In this document: piece by piece, positions 1-4,911 of the stretch
Layout: the number at the start of each line of letters is the position of its first letter
How positions within the stretch are numbered: position 1 is the first letter of the stretch
DNA from: JAAFHS01 sp031396505
Lineage (GTDB): Bacteria; Pseudomonadota; Alphaproteobacteria; Rhodobacterales; Rhodobacteraceae
Direction: 5' to 3'
Length of the DNA: 5,614 nucleotides
NCBI GenBank assembly: GCA_031396505.1
Contig: JANNKX010000150.1
Location: 1-5,614, forward strand
Made by a program: the position numbers and the translations under genes
Notes under the pieces: model-generated
What the model was told of the DNA's origin: nothing
Database searches by the model: none
Seen by the model: the letters and a program-made list of their open reading frames with translations, nothing else

Positions 1-1457
1 GGGTCCATCCCTTCGGTCCCGAACAACGCCTGCGGACGCAGCCAGCCGATCCCCCACGGCCCTGCTGCCAGCACCTCAGGCGCAATCACGCTGCCGAACG
101 ACGGCAGGAACAGCGTCCACAACCACACCGCCCCCCCCGTCAGCAGCCCCAACGCCGCCCCCGTCCGCGTAGCCCCGCGCCAGAACATGCCGCCCAGCAT
201 CGCAGGCATGAACTGCGCCACCCCAACAAACGCGATCAGCCCCATCGCCGCCAATGCCGCCGATCCCCCCGACAGCCGATAGTATCCATAACCCAGCGCC
301 AGCACCCCCATGATCGCCAGCCTGCGCGACAGCAACACCAACCGCCGCACATCGCCCGACTGCGCCCGCGCGGGTGCCAGCCGCAGCCATAGCGGTACGA
401 CCATGTGGTTCGATACCATCGTCGCCAGCGCAATCGTTTCCACAATCACCATCGATGTGGCCGAACTGAACCCCCCTAGAAACGCCAGCAACGCCAGCGC
501 CCCCTGCCCCTCGGCCAGTGGCAGCGTCAGAACGAACAAATCCGGATTGGTCCCCGGTGCCATGCGTTCCGTCCCGATCACCGCAATCGGCACGATGAAC
601 AGGCTCATCGCAAACAGATACGCCGGAAATGCCCAGCTTGCCGGCCCAAGCTGCGCCTCGTCGGTGTTTTCCACCACCAGCACATGAAACATCCGTGGCA
701 GGCAGATCACCGCCATCGCCGACGCCATGATCAACCCCGTCCAACGCGCTGGCTGCAACTCCCACGCCGCCAGCGGCGACGCCCCGATCCGCGCCATCAT
801 CGCCTCGACACCCCCCGCCAGCCCCCAGACCACAAACGCCCCAACCGCAAGAAGCGCCACCAGCTTCACCACTGCCTCCACCGCAATCGCCGTCACAATC
901 CCGTGGTGCTGCTCGCGCGCATCCAACTTGCGCGTGCCAAAAATGATGGTGAACAGCGCAAGCCCCCCCGCCACCCACGCCGCCGTCGCCTGCCCCCAGA
1001 CCTCGGGCGTCTTGCTCGCAAACACCCCGAACGACAGCGTGACCGACTGCAATTGCAACGCAATATAGGGCGTCGCCGCCATCACCGCCAAAGCCGTGAC
1101 CATCGCCCCCAGCAGGTTCGATTTGCCATAACGGCTCGAAATCAGATCCGCGATCGACGTCACCTGATTTTGCCGCCCGATCCGCACCAGCTTGCGCAGC
1201 AAGACCCACCAGCCCACAAACACCAGCGTCGGACCCAGATAAATCGTCAGGTATTCCAGCCCCGACCGCGCCGCCGACCCGACCGCACCGTAGAACGTCC
1301 ATGCCGTGCAATAGATCGACAGCGACAAAGTATAAATCAACGGTGATTTCAACCATGTTGCCCGCCCCATCGCCGCGCGCCGTTCTGCAAAGAATGCCAC
1401 CCCGAACAGCAACGCCACATAGGCAAAGCACACCAGAACCAGCAGGTTGAACGGCAT
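1..1457 (-). CDS. SLC5-type transporter domain of a probable sensor histidine kinase (CbrA/CrbS/MxtR-like), 3' end missing
   Basis: The frame opens with ATG at 1457 (MPFNLLVLVCFAYVALLFGV) and stays open for 485 codons to the left edge, so the C-terminus is outside the window. The visible part is a multi-helix sodium:solute symporter fold. Typical marks are WTFYGAVGSAA with YLGPTL (about residues 53-77), VTSIADLISSRYGKS (99-113), PYIALQLQSV (130-139) and the helix GGFSSATSMVIVETIAL with MVSNHMV (about 327-350), where SLC5 proteins hold sodium-site serines. These motifs match the transporter half of CbrA/CrbS/MxtR sensor kinases better than plain PutP or ActP transporters. In those proteins, PAS, HisKA, HATPase and often receiver domains follow, which I infer but cannot see here. 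The start lies 4 bases after the stop of the small membrane gene, with GAGAGGG and GAGG as ribosome sites inside that gene, so translation is coupled. Relatives sense or respond to acetate or histidine. A stand-alone symporter remains possible. Confidence 0.85.
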   Translation of the reverse strand, partial: MPFNLLVLVCFAYVALLFGVAFFAERRAAMGRATWLKSPLIYTLSLSIYCTAWTFYGAVGSAARSGLEYLTIYLGPTLVFVGWWVLLRKLVRIGRQNQVTSIADLISSRYGKSNLLGAMVTALAVMAATPYIALQLQSVTLSFGVFASKTPEVWGQATAAWVAGGLALFTIIFGTRKLDAREQHHGIVTAIAVEAVVKLVALLAVGAFVVWGLAGGVEAMMARIGASPLAAWELQPARWTGLIMASAMAVICLPRMFHVLVVENTDEAQLGPASWAFPAYLFAMSLFIVPIAVIGTERMAPGTNPDLFVLTLPLAEGQGALALLAFLGGFSSATSMVIVETIALATMVSNHMVVPLWLRLAPARAQSGDVRRLVLLSRRLAIMGVLALGYGYYRLSGGSAALAAMGLIAFVGVAQFMPAMLGGMFWRGATRTGAALGLLTGGAVWLWTLFLPSFGSVIAPEVLAAGPWGIGWLRPQALFGTEGMD

Positions 1458-1461
1458 CGCC

Positions 1462-1734
1462 TCAGCCCTCTCTGTCCGCGCCCGGCGGCGTGTCCTGCCC
1501 CCGCAGTGCGCGCGACAGGACGACGGCAACCGCGATCAGCACTGCCCAGATGACGAACAGATATACCCCCTCCCACGCCATCAGGCGCGCAGCCCCGGTG
1601 GCACCCGGCGTCCACAGGATTGGCAGCAGGATCAGCACAAGGCCAAACACCGGCACCAACCGCGCCGCATCGCCCAGACGGCGGCGGCGATAGCTCCGCC
1701 GTTCCAGAAACATCGGTGCGCGGGGCCGTCTCAT
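1462..1734 (-). CDS. small two-helix membrane protein between response regulator and transporter-kinase
   Basis: This 90-residue protein is not one I can name. A very basic N-terminus (RRSYRRRR, residues 12-19) is followed by a hydrophobic helix at about 25-41, a short Gly/Ala loop, a second helix at about 56-75, and a polar tail with Arg and Asp. By the positive-inside rule it should form an inner-membrane hairpin with both ends in the cytoplasm. Its ATG overlaps the response regulator stop as ATGA (1731-1734), and its own stop is 4 bases before the transporter-kinase start, so all three proteins are probably made in fixed proportion. It lies where some symporters have a small helper subunit (for example DUF4212), but I do not see that family's signature. 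A role in assembling or tuning the transporter-kinase is inference. Met8 (1713) is another possible start, but the ATGA overlap favours Met1. Confidence 0.8.
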   Translation of the reverse strand: MRRPRAPMFLERRSYRRRRLGDAARLVPVFGLVLILLPILWTPGATGAARLMAWEGVYLFVIWAVLIAVAVVLSRALRGQDTPPGADREG

Positions 1735-2099
1735 GGTGTGGCCATCGCACGCAAGGTGGCCACGATCTCGGCATTCGCAAAGGGTTTCGTCATGAACCGC
1801 GTGACCCCTGCCGCCTCTGCCGCCGCGCGGTCGCGGTCCTGCCCCTTGGCTGTCAGCATCAGCACAGGCAGCTCTGCCATGCCTGCTTGCGCACGCAGCG
1901 CCACCAGAATATCCAACCCGCTCGCCCCCGGCAGCATCAGATCAAGGATCACAACATCAGGGCGTTGCCGCATGATTTCCGCCAGCGCCGTCGCCCCGTC
2001 GCCATGCACCCCCACATCCCACCCATCGCGCCGCAGAATAAACCGCAGCGCCTCGGCAATGTTGGGCTCGTCCTCGATCAGCAATACCCGTCCTGTCAC
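1731..2099 (-). CDS. single-domain response regulator (CheY-like receiver, no output domain)
   Basis: A 122-residue receiver domain that ends just after its last helix, so it has no DNA-binding or enzymatic output. From the chosen start, VLLIEDEPN gives the acidic pair E9/D10, VVILDLMLPG gives phospho-acceptor D53, T83 (MLTAKG) is the switch threonine and K105-P106 (FMTKPF) the conserved lysine-cis-proline. All catalytic residues are present, so it should be phosphorylatable. The frame is open upstream to an ATG at 2159, but that would add a 20-residue tail foreign to receivers. The GTG at 2099 has GGGGAGGG five bases upstream and puts the first beta strand at residue 4. It is first in a three-gene unit and overlaps the small membrane gene by ATGA. 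It probably accepts phosphate from the downstream kinase or acts as a shuttle or sink. Its target is unknown. Confidence 0.9.
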   Translation of the reverse strand: MTGRVLLIEDEPNIAEALRFILRRDGWDVGVHGDGATALAEIMRQRPDVVILDLMLPGASGLDILVALRAQAGMAELPVLMLTAKGQDRDRAAAEAAGVTRFMTKPFANAEIVATLRAMATP

Positions 2100-2109
2100 A
2101 AAAGCCCTC

Positions 2110-2148
2110 CCCTGCCTTGTGTAGAAGAATACTGTGACGCAGGCAGGG
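2110..2148 (-). repeat. inverted repeat CCCTGCCT/AGGCAGGG in the response regulator leader
   Basis: CCCTGCCT at 2110-2117 is the exact reverse complement of AGGCAGGG at 2141-2148, with 23 bases between. If both arms are transcribed on the minus strand, the stem would take in the G-rich stretch just before the ribosome site and could limit initiation at the GTG at 2099. If transcription starts between the arms, the repeat has no such RNA role and would be a protein site or chance. Confidence 0.3.
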
Positions 2149-2159
2149 CTGCGTGTCAA
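2126..2159 (-). promoter_or_regulatory. possible promoter of the response regulator operon
   Basis: On the minus strand a perfect -35 hexamer TTGACA (2159-2154) is preceded by an A/T-rich stretch. The best -10 candidates are poorly spaced: CAGTAT at 19 bases or TATTCT (2131-2126) at 22 bases. The start codon at 2099 would follow with a leader of about 20 bases. Between the hexamers lies an inverted repeat, ACGCAG/CTGCGT (2137-2142 and 2149-2154), which could be an operator. The poor spacing fits a promoter that needs an activator, but it may be no promoter at all. Confidence 0.35.
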
Positions 2160-2213
2160 AATGTGGAAAATACCCTGTGCGGCTCAAAGGTCCGCTGTGT
2201 GGACGACGCGGTC

Positions 2214-2227
2214 GTTACATTTGCAAC
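2214..2227 (-). promoter_or_regulatory. palindromic site GTTGCA-AA-TGTAAC, possible ScfR-like operator
   Basis: On the minus strand the site reads GTTGCAAATGTAAC, an inverted repeat matching at 5 of 6 positions. Its first 11 bases match 10 of 11 with the left half of the perfect palindrome upstream of the ScfR-like gene (GTTGTAAATGT). It lies 55 bases upstream of the TTGACA of the possible response regulator promoter. RamB, a family relative, is known to bind sites with TTTGCAAA-like cores, and TTTGCAA occurs here. Binding is inference. Confidence 0.35.
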
Positions 2228-2310
2228 ATAGGGCAGCGCCTGACCGCCGGGTGGGCGCAATACGGCAGTTCTACGCACTTTATGGTTCAACCACTCCCAC
2301 CGATGTTTTA

Positions 2311-2337
2311 GGCGGTAACATTGCAACTGTGTCCGCC
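2311..2337. promoter_or_regulatory. imperfect 27-base palindrome centred on TTGCAAC
   Basis: The arms GGCGGTAACA (2311-2320) and TGTGTCCGCC (2328-2337) are complementary at 8 of 10 positions around TTGCAAC. On the minus strand GTTGCAATGTTACC resembles the site at 2214-2227 with one base missing. The two TTGCAAC cores start exactly 100 bases apart (2221 and 2321). No T-tract follows on either strand, so this is not a terminator. A regulator-binding site is the simplest reading. Confidence 0.3.
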
Positions 2338-2489
2338 ATGGGTCCATCGAAGACGCCTACCCGCGTCACCGTTTCCCACTGCCGCACGCTCCGTTTTCAT
2401 GCGCAAAGCTATCGCGTCCAGCCGATCAGGAATTGTTTAAAAAGTGTTAACATGACCCCAATTTTATATGCTAAACATATGATATATAT

Positions 2490-2518
2490 AGGATAACCTG
2501 AAAATTGACAGCCGTCAA
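2490..2518 (-). promoter_or_regulatory. possible sigma-70-type promoter in the AT-rich block
   Basis: On the minus strand TTGACG (2518-2513) is followed after exactly 17 bases by TATCCT (2495-2490), then by an AT-rich stretch. Transcription would begin near 2483 and run toward the response regulator, giving a leader of about 380 bases or a separate small RNA. It overlaps the hairpin at 2502-2521, so the same bases may serve either as terminator or as promoter. Confidence 0.3.
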
Positions 2519-2521
2519 TTT
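2502..2521 (-). terminator. hairpin after the ScfR-like gene, weak terminator or operator
   Basis: AAATTGAC (2502-2509) pairs with GTCAATTT (2514-2521) around a four-base loop. It begins 8 bases after the stop codon of the ScfR-like gene in the direction of transcription, and the stem ends in U residues. The position suits an intrinsic terminator, but the stem is AT-rich and the U-tract short. The core TTGAC-N4-GTCAA also resembles FNR/Dnr-family half-site spacing, so a protein-binding site is an alternative. Confidence 0.45.
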
Positions 2522-2528
2522 CTCCCCC

Positions 2529-3776
2529 TCACCCCGTCAAAATCGACGGCTCCCGCCGCCCCACACATCCCTCGCGCACACAAATACGGCAGGTCGGTCC
2601 GATTGCCAGCGTTGCCGCCACCCCCGCCGGTGCCGGCAGGATCAGCATTGCCGCCTGACGCAGCTCCACCCCGCCGAAGCCGCCCACAACCCGCGTCTGG
2701 CAATAGGCCCGCAGCAAAAACCGTTGCGGCGGCTGCCCCACCATTTCCGCGACCGCCTCCATGGGCCACATCGCCCGCCCCAGTGCCGCGTATAATGGCC
2801 ACAGCGCGCAACCCGCCCCCGCACGCGGCAGCGAAAACCCCGGCAGCGGCCGGCGATAGGTCATCGCCCCCGCCCCGTCGCAAATCACCAGCCCTGCCGC
2901 TGTCAGCCCTGCAATCCGCCTGCAGGCCGCAATCACATCGCCGCCAAACCGCGCCGCAATCGCCACCGGGTCCGTCCCCAGATCGTCCAGCGCCACCTGC
3001 ATCGCGCCCAGCGGCATCGCGCGTGCGTCCGCCACCGCCATTGCGGCCACCTCCGCCGCCAAGGCCCGCGCCGCCCCTGACGCCAGCGCCGCAATCCCCC
3101 CGGCATCCACCCCGCCCGCCTCGGCCTCCTCCAGCCGCCAACCCCGGCTTGCAAGCCAGCCCTCGACCTCATCCTGCGGTGTCACAGCGCCCAGCTCCGC
3201 CTGCCCTGCCGTGTCCAGATACGCCACCAGCGCCTCGGCCCCCAGCGACAGCCGCGCGCTGTCCACATCCAGATTGTGGTGAAACCGCGCGCGCCAATCC
3301 GGATCAATGTCTTCCGTTTCTGCCAGAATCTCGGCTGTGGCGCGCACCGATGTCGCCGCTGACAGCACTTCGTGCAAGGCTTGCGACAGATGCGGATCAT
3401 GGTTCAGCCGGTCGTTCAGTGCGGCCACCGCGCGCTCCAGCCCCGTCACCCGCGCACTCTGTGCCACCAATACTGCCGCCCAGTCCGGAAACCGCGCCAG
3501 CAATGCAGGCGCATCCGCCCCGTCCTGCCCGACTGCCGCGGCCGCACTGCGCAGATCATCCGCCAGCGCCGCCTCTGCCGCTCCCGTCAGGGCAGCCGGA
3601 TCAAGGTCCAGCACACCCGCCAGCCGCGCCAGCACATCCCCCGCCACCGCGCGGCGGTTGTATTCGATCAGGTTCAGGTAGGATGCCGAAATCCCCGCAT
3701 CCGCCGCCACCTGCCCCTGCCGCAGCCCCAGCGTGATGCGGCGTTCGCGCAAACGGGTTCCGGTCAACGGGTTCAT
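2529..3776 (-). CDS. XRE-family regulator of the short-chain fatty acyl-CoA regulator (ScfR/RamB-like) type
   Basis: A 415-residue cytoplasmic transcription regulator. Residues 6-60 are an XRE helix-turn-helix (RLRERR, then GQVAADAGISASYLNLIEYNRR). Residues 126-188 look like a histidine-kinase dimerisation hairpin (LHEVLSAATSVRATAEIL, H135-E136). Around 237-246 the helix that carries HExxH in IrrE-like proteins reads RALAAEVAAM, without histidines. The C-terminal third resembles DUF2083, with GCALWPLYAAL (322-332), FLLRAYCQTR (353-362) and the cysteine motif CRICVREGC (C396, C399, C404). ATG 3776 is chosen over the upstream ATG 3833 because AAGGAG lies five bases before it and the HTH then starts at once. 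Known relatives such as RamB and PccR respond to acetyl- or propionyl-CoA state and control acetate or propionate use. It is a single gene between a terminator and a hairpin. The palindrome at its start suggests autoregulation. The exact target is unknown. Confidence 0.85.
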   Translation of the reverse strand: MNPLTGTRLRERRITLGLRQGQVAADAGISASYLNLIEYNRRAVAGDVLARLAGVLDLDPAALTGAAEAALADDLRSAAAAVGQDGADAPALLARFPDWAAVLVAQSARVTGLERAVAALNDRLNHDPHLSQALHEVLSAATSVRATAEILAETEDIDPDWRARFHHNLDVDSARLSLGAEALVAYLDTAGQAELGAVTPQDEVEGWLASRGWRLEEAEAGGVDAGGIAALASGAARALAAEVAAMAVADARAMPLGAMQVALDDLGTDPVAIAARFGGDVIAACRRIAGLTAAGLVICDGAGAMTYRRPLPGFSLPRAGAGCALWPLYAALGRAMWPMEAVAEMVGQPPQRFLLRAYCQTRVVGGFGGVELRQAAMLILPAPAGVAATLAIGPTCRICVREGCVGRREPSILTG

Positions 3777-3787
3777 CACAGCTCCTT

Positions 3788-3809
3788 GGTTGTAAAAACA
3801 TTTACAACC
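3788..3809 (-). promoter_or_regulatory. perfect 9-4-9 palindrome, probable operator of the ScfR-like gene
   Basis: GGTTGTAAA (3788-3796) and TTTACAACC (3801-3809) are exact inverted repeats with a four-base spacer. The palindrome ends directly next to the Shine-Dalgarno AAGGAG (3787-3782) of the regulator gene and covers the best -10 candidate. Binding here would block transcription or initiation, as expected for an autorepressor of the XRE type. A hairpin in the mRNA leader is an alternative, but no T-tract follows. Confidence 0.7.
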
Positions 3810-3828
3810 CACCAGCTGCAACTTGCAA
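3795..3828 (-). promoter_or_regulatory. possible promoter of the ScfR-like gene
   Basis: On the minus strand TTGCAA (3828-3823) and TGTAAA are separated by 16 bases; each matches 4 of 6 consensus positions. The -10 lies inside the perfect palindrome, and the -35 overlaps the T-tract of the preceding terminator, so terminator, promoter, operator and ribosome site fit in about 80 bases. The -35 TTGCAA also resembles the RamB-type core. Confidence 0.4.
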
Positions 3829-3859
3829 AACAAAAGGGCGCGCCCCTGCGGACGCGCCC
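3827..3859 (-). terminator. intrinsic terminator of the ABC transporter operon
   Basis: On the minus strand GGGCGCG (3859-3853), a ten-base loop and CGCGCCC (3842-3836) form a seven-pair all-GC stem followed by TTTTGTTTT (3835-3827). It begins 19 bases after the stop codon of the substrate-binding protein gene. This is a standard rho-independent terminator and marks the end of the operon. Confidence 0.85.
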
Positions 3860-3878
3860 CCCTTGTGCGTCCCGAAGA

Positions 3879-4874
3879 TTACTCCGCCAGCGCTTTGTCC
3901 GTAATCACGGATGTCCACGCACCAACCGGCGCCGCAGAAATCACCGGATCGGACCCGCCTGCCAGCAACGTCGCCACCGTGCGTTCCGCCGCCGCCACAT
4001 CCAGCGCGCCGTTCGACCCCGCCGTCAGCAGCGCCACTTCCGCCATCATCCGCTTCTGATGCTCCTCCGTCTGCGCGCCTGTCTCATCGTTTTCCAGCAC
4101 GATCATCGCCGCCTCATCCGGGTTGGCTTCCGCGTATTTCCAGCCTTGCATGGACGCCCGCACAAAGCGCACCATCTTGTCCTCGAACGCCGGATCGGCC
4201 AGATTTTCTTCCAGCACATACAGCCCGTCTTCCAGCGTTGCCACACCCTGATCTTCGTACTTGAAGGTCACAAGGTCCGTCGCCGCAATCCCTGCATCAA
4301 TGACCTGCCAGTATTCATTATAGGTCATGGTCGAAATGCACGCCGCCTGCTTTTGCAGCAAGGGATCCACGTTGAAACCCTGCTTCAGTACCGTCACACC
4401 GCCCGCCGACCCATCCGTCGCAAGGCCAAGCTGCGACATCCACGACAGGAACGGATATTCATTGCCAAAGAACCACACGCCCAGCGTCTTGTCCGCGAAA
4501 TCCGCAGGCGTCGTGATCCCGGTTTCCGCCAGACAGGTCAGCATCATGCCCGACGCTGCGAACGGCTGCGCGATATTCACCAGCGCCAGTCCCTTTTCGC
4601 GGGCCGCCAGTGCCGACGGCATCCAGTCGACGACGACATCCGCACCACCGCCCGCGATCACCTGCGAAGGTGCAATATCCGGCCCGCCCGGCAGAATGGT
4701 GACTGTCAGCCCTTCGGCCTCATAGAACCCCTTCGCCTGCGCCACGTAATAGCCCGCGAATTGCGCCTGCGTGACCCATTTCAGTTGCAGGGTCACCTCG
4801 TCCTGCGCCTGCGCAGCCGTTGTCACTCCCGTCGCTGCCAGGGCCAGCAGCGCCCCCGTCAGTAGCTTTTTCAT
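3879..4874 (-). CDS. periplasmic substrate-binding protein of an NMT1/THI5-like (SsuA/TauA/ThiY class) ABC importer
   Basis: A 331-residue secreted binding protein. MKKLLTGALLALAATGVTTA is a Sec signal peptide with likely cleavage after AQA at residue 23; no lipobox cysteine is seen. The mature part starts with LQLKWVTQAQFAGYYVAQAKGFYEAEGL (residues 29-56), the usual opening of NMT1-type proteins, then PGGPDIAPSQVIAGGGADV (62-80), VWFFGNEYPFLSWM (133-146) and CISTMTYNEYWQV (179-191). Aromatic residues in these segments would line the ligand pocket. ATG 4874 has GGAGG eight bases upstream; an ATG at 4889 would overlap that site and spoil the signal peptide. It follows the permease after 37 bases, in which TCCCC/GGGGA (4896-4908) can form a small hairpin that might adjust binding-protein levels. 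From memory, similar proteins in Alphaproteobacteria sit near pyrimidine or hydantoin catabolic genes, so pyrimidine or thiamine precursors are plausible substrates, but this is not shown. Confidence 0.9.
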   Translation of the reverse strand: MKKLLTGALLALAATGVTTAAQAQDEVTLQLKWVTQAQFAGYYVAQAKGFYEAEGLTVTILPGGPDIAPSQVIAGGGADVVVDWMPSALAAREKGLALVNIAQPFAASGMMLTCLAETGITTPADFADKTLGVWFFGNEYPFLSWMSQLGLATDGSAGGVTVLKQGFNVDPLLQKQAACISTMTYNEYWQVIDAGIAATDLVTFKYEDQGVATLEDGLYVLEENLADPAFEDKMVRFVRASMQGWKYAEANPDEAAMIVLENDETGAQTEEHQKRMMAEVALLTAGSNGALDVAAAERTVATLLAGGSDPVISAAPVGAWTSVITDKALAE

Positions 4875-4911
4875 TCCGTCAACCTCCAAGTTGTGTCCCC
4901 ATCGGGGATCG

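Larger units (their letters stand above)
2100..2528. other. 429-base gene-free region between the ScfR-like gene and the response regulator operon
   Basis: No convincing gene is seen. A 120-codon plus-strand frame (2134-2496) has no recognisable motif, a skewed composition and no clear ribosome site. What can be pointed to, reading leftward, is: a hairpin just after the regulator stop (2502-2521), an AT-rich block (about 2431-2496) with the palindrome TGTTAACA at 2445-2452, an imperfect inverted repeat centred on TTGCAAC (2311-2337), a second TTGCAAC (2221-2227), and a TTGACA with nearby inverted repeats before the response regulator. The length and density of symmetric sites suggest a regulated promoter region with a long leader, or an unannotated small RNA. 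Neither is proven. Confidence 0.6.

Noticed and set aside
76..1431. Minus-strand frame of 451 codons rich in glycine and aspartate
   Set aside because: It is the shifted frame of the transporter domain. The true frame, open from 1457 to the edge, gives clear membrane helices and SLC5 motifs.
2100..2159. Upstream ATG start for the response regulator at 2159
   Set aside because: It adds 20 residues not found on receivers, overlaps the putative -35, and lacks the strong ribosome site that precedes the GTG at 2099.
2259..2300. GGTTCAA-like stretch recalling a tRNA T-loop
   Set aside because: No matching acceptor stem, anticodon arm or D-arm could be folded around it.
2437..2450. Possible CtrA site, TTAA-N6-TTAA
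   Set aside because: The CtrA consensus needs seven bases between the TTAA halves; here there are six, and no cell-cycle gene is adjacent.
2134..2496. Plus-strand frame of 120 codons in the gene-free region
   Set aside because: No family motif, no clear ribosome site, and its DNA is occupied by symmetric elements; it is probably a chance open frame.
2603..3736. Plus-strand frame of 377 codons rich in proline and alanine
   Set aside because: Low-complexity Pro/Ala/Arg composition is the expected mirror of a GC-rich gene on the other strand; the minus-strand frame has clear HTH and ScfR-type motifs.
3372..4865. Long plus-strand open frame of 497 codons
   Set aside because: It lies antisense to the regulator and binding protein genes, is swollen with Arg, His and Gln, and has no recognisable domain. 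It also crosses the terminator and operator between them.
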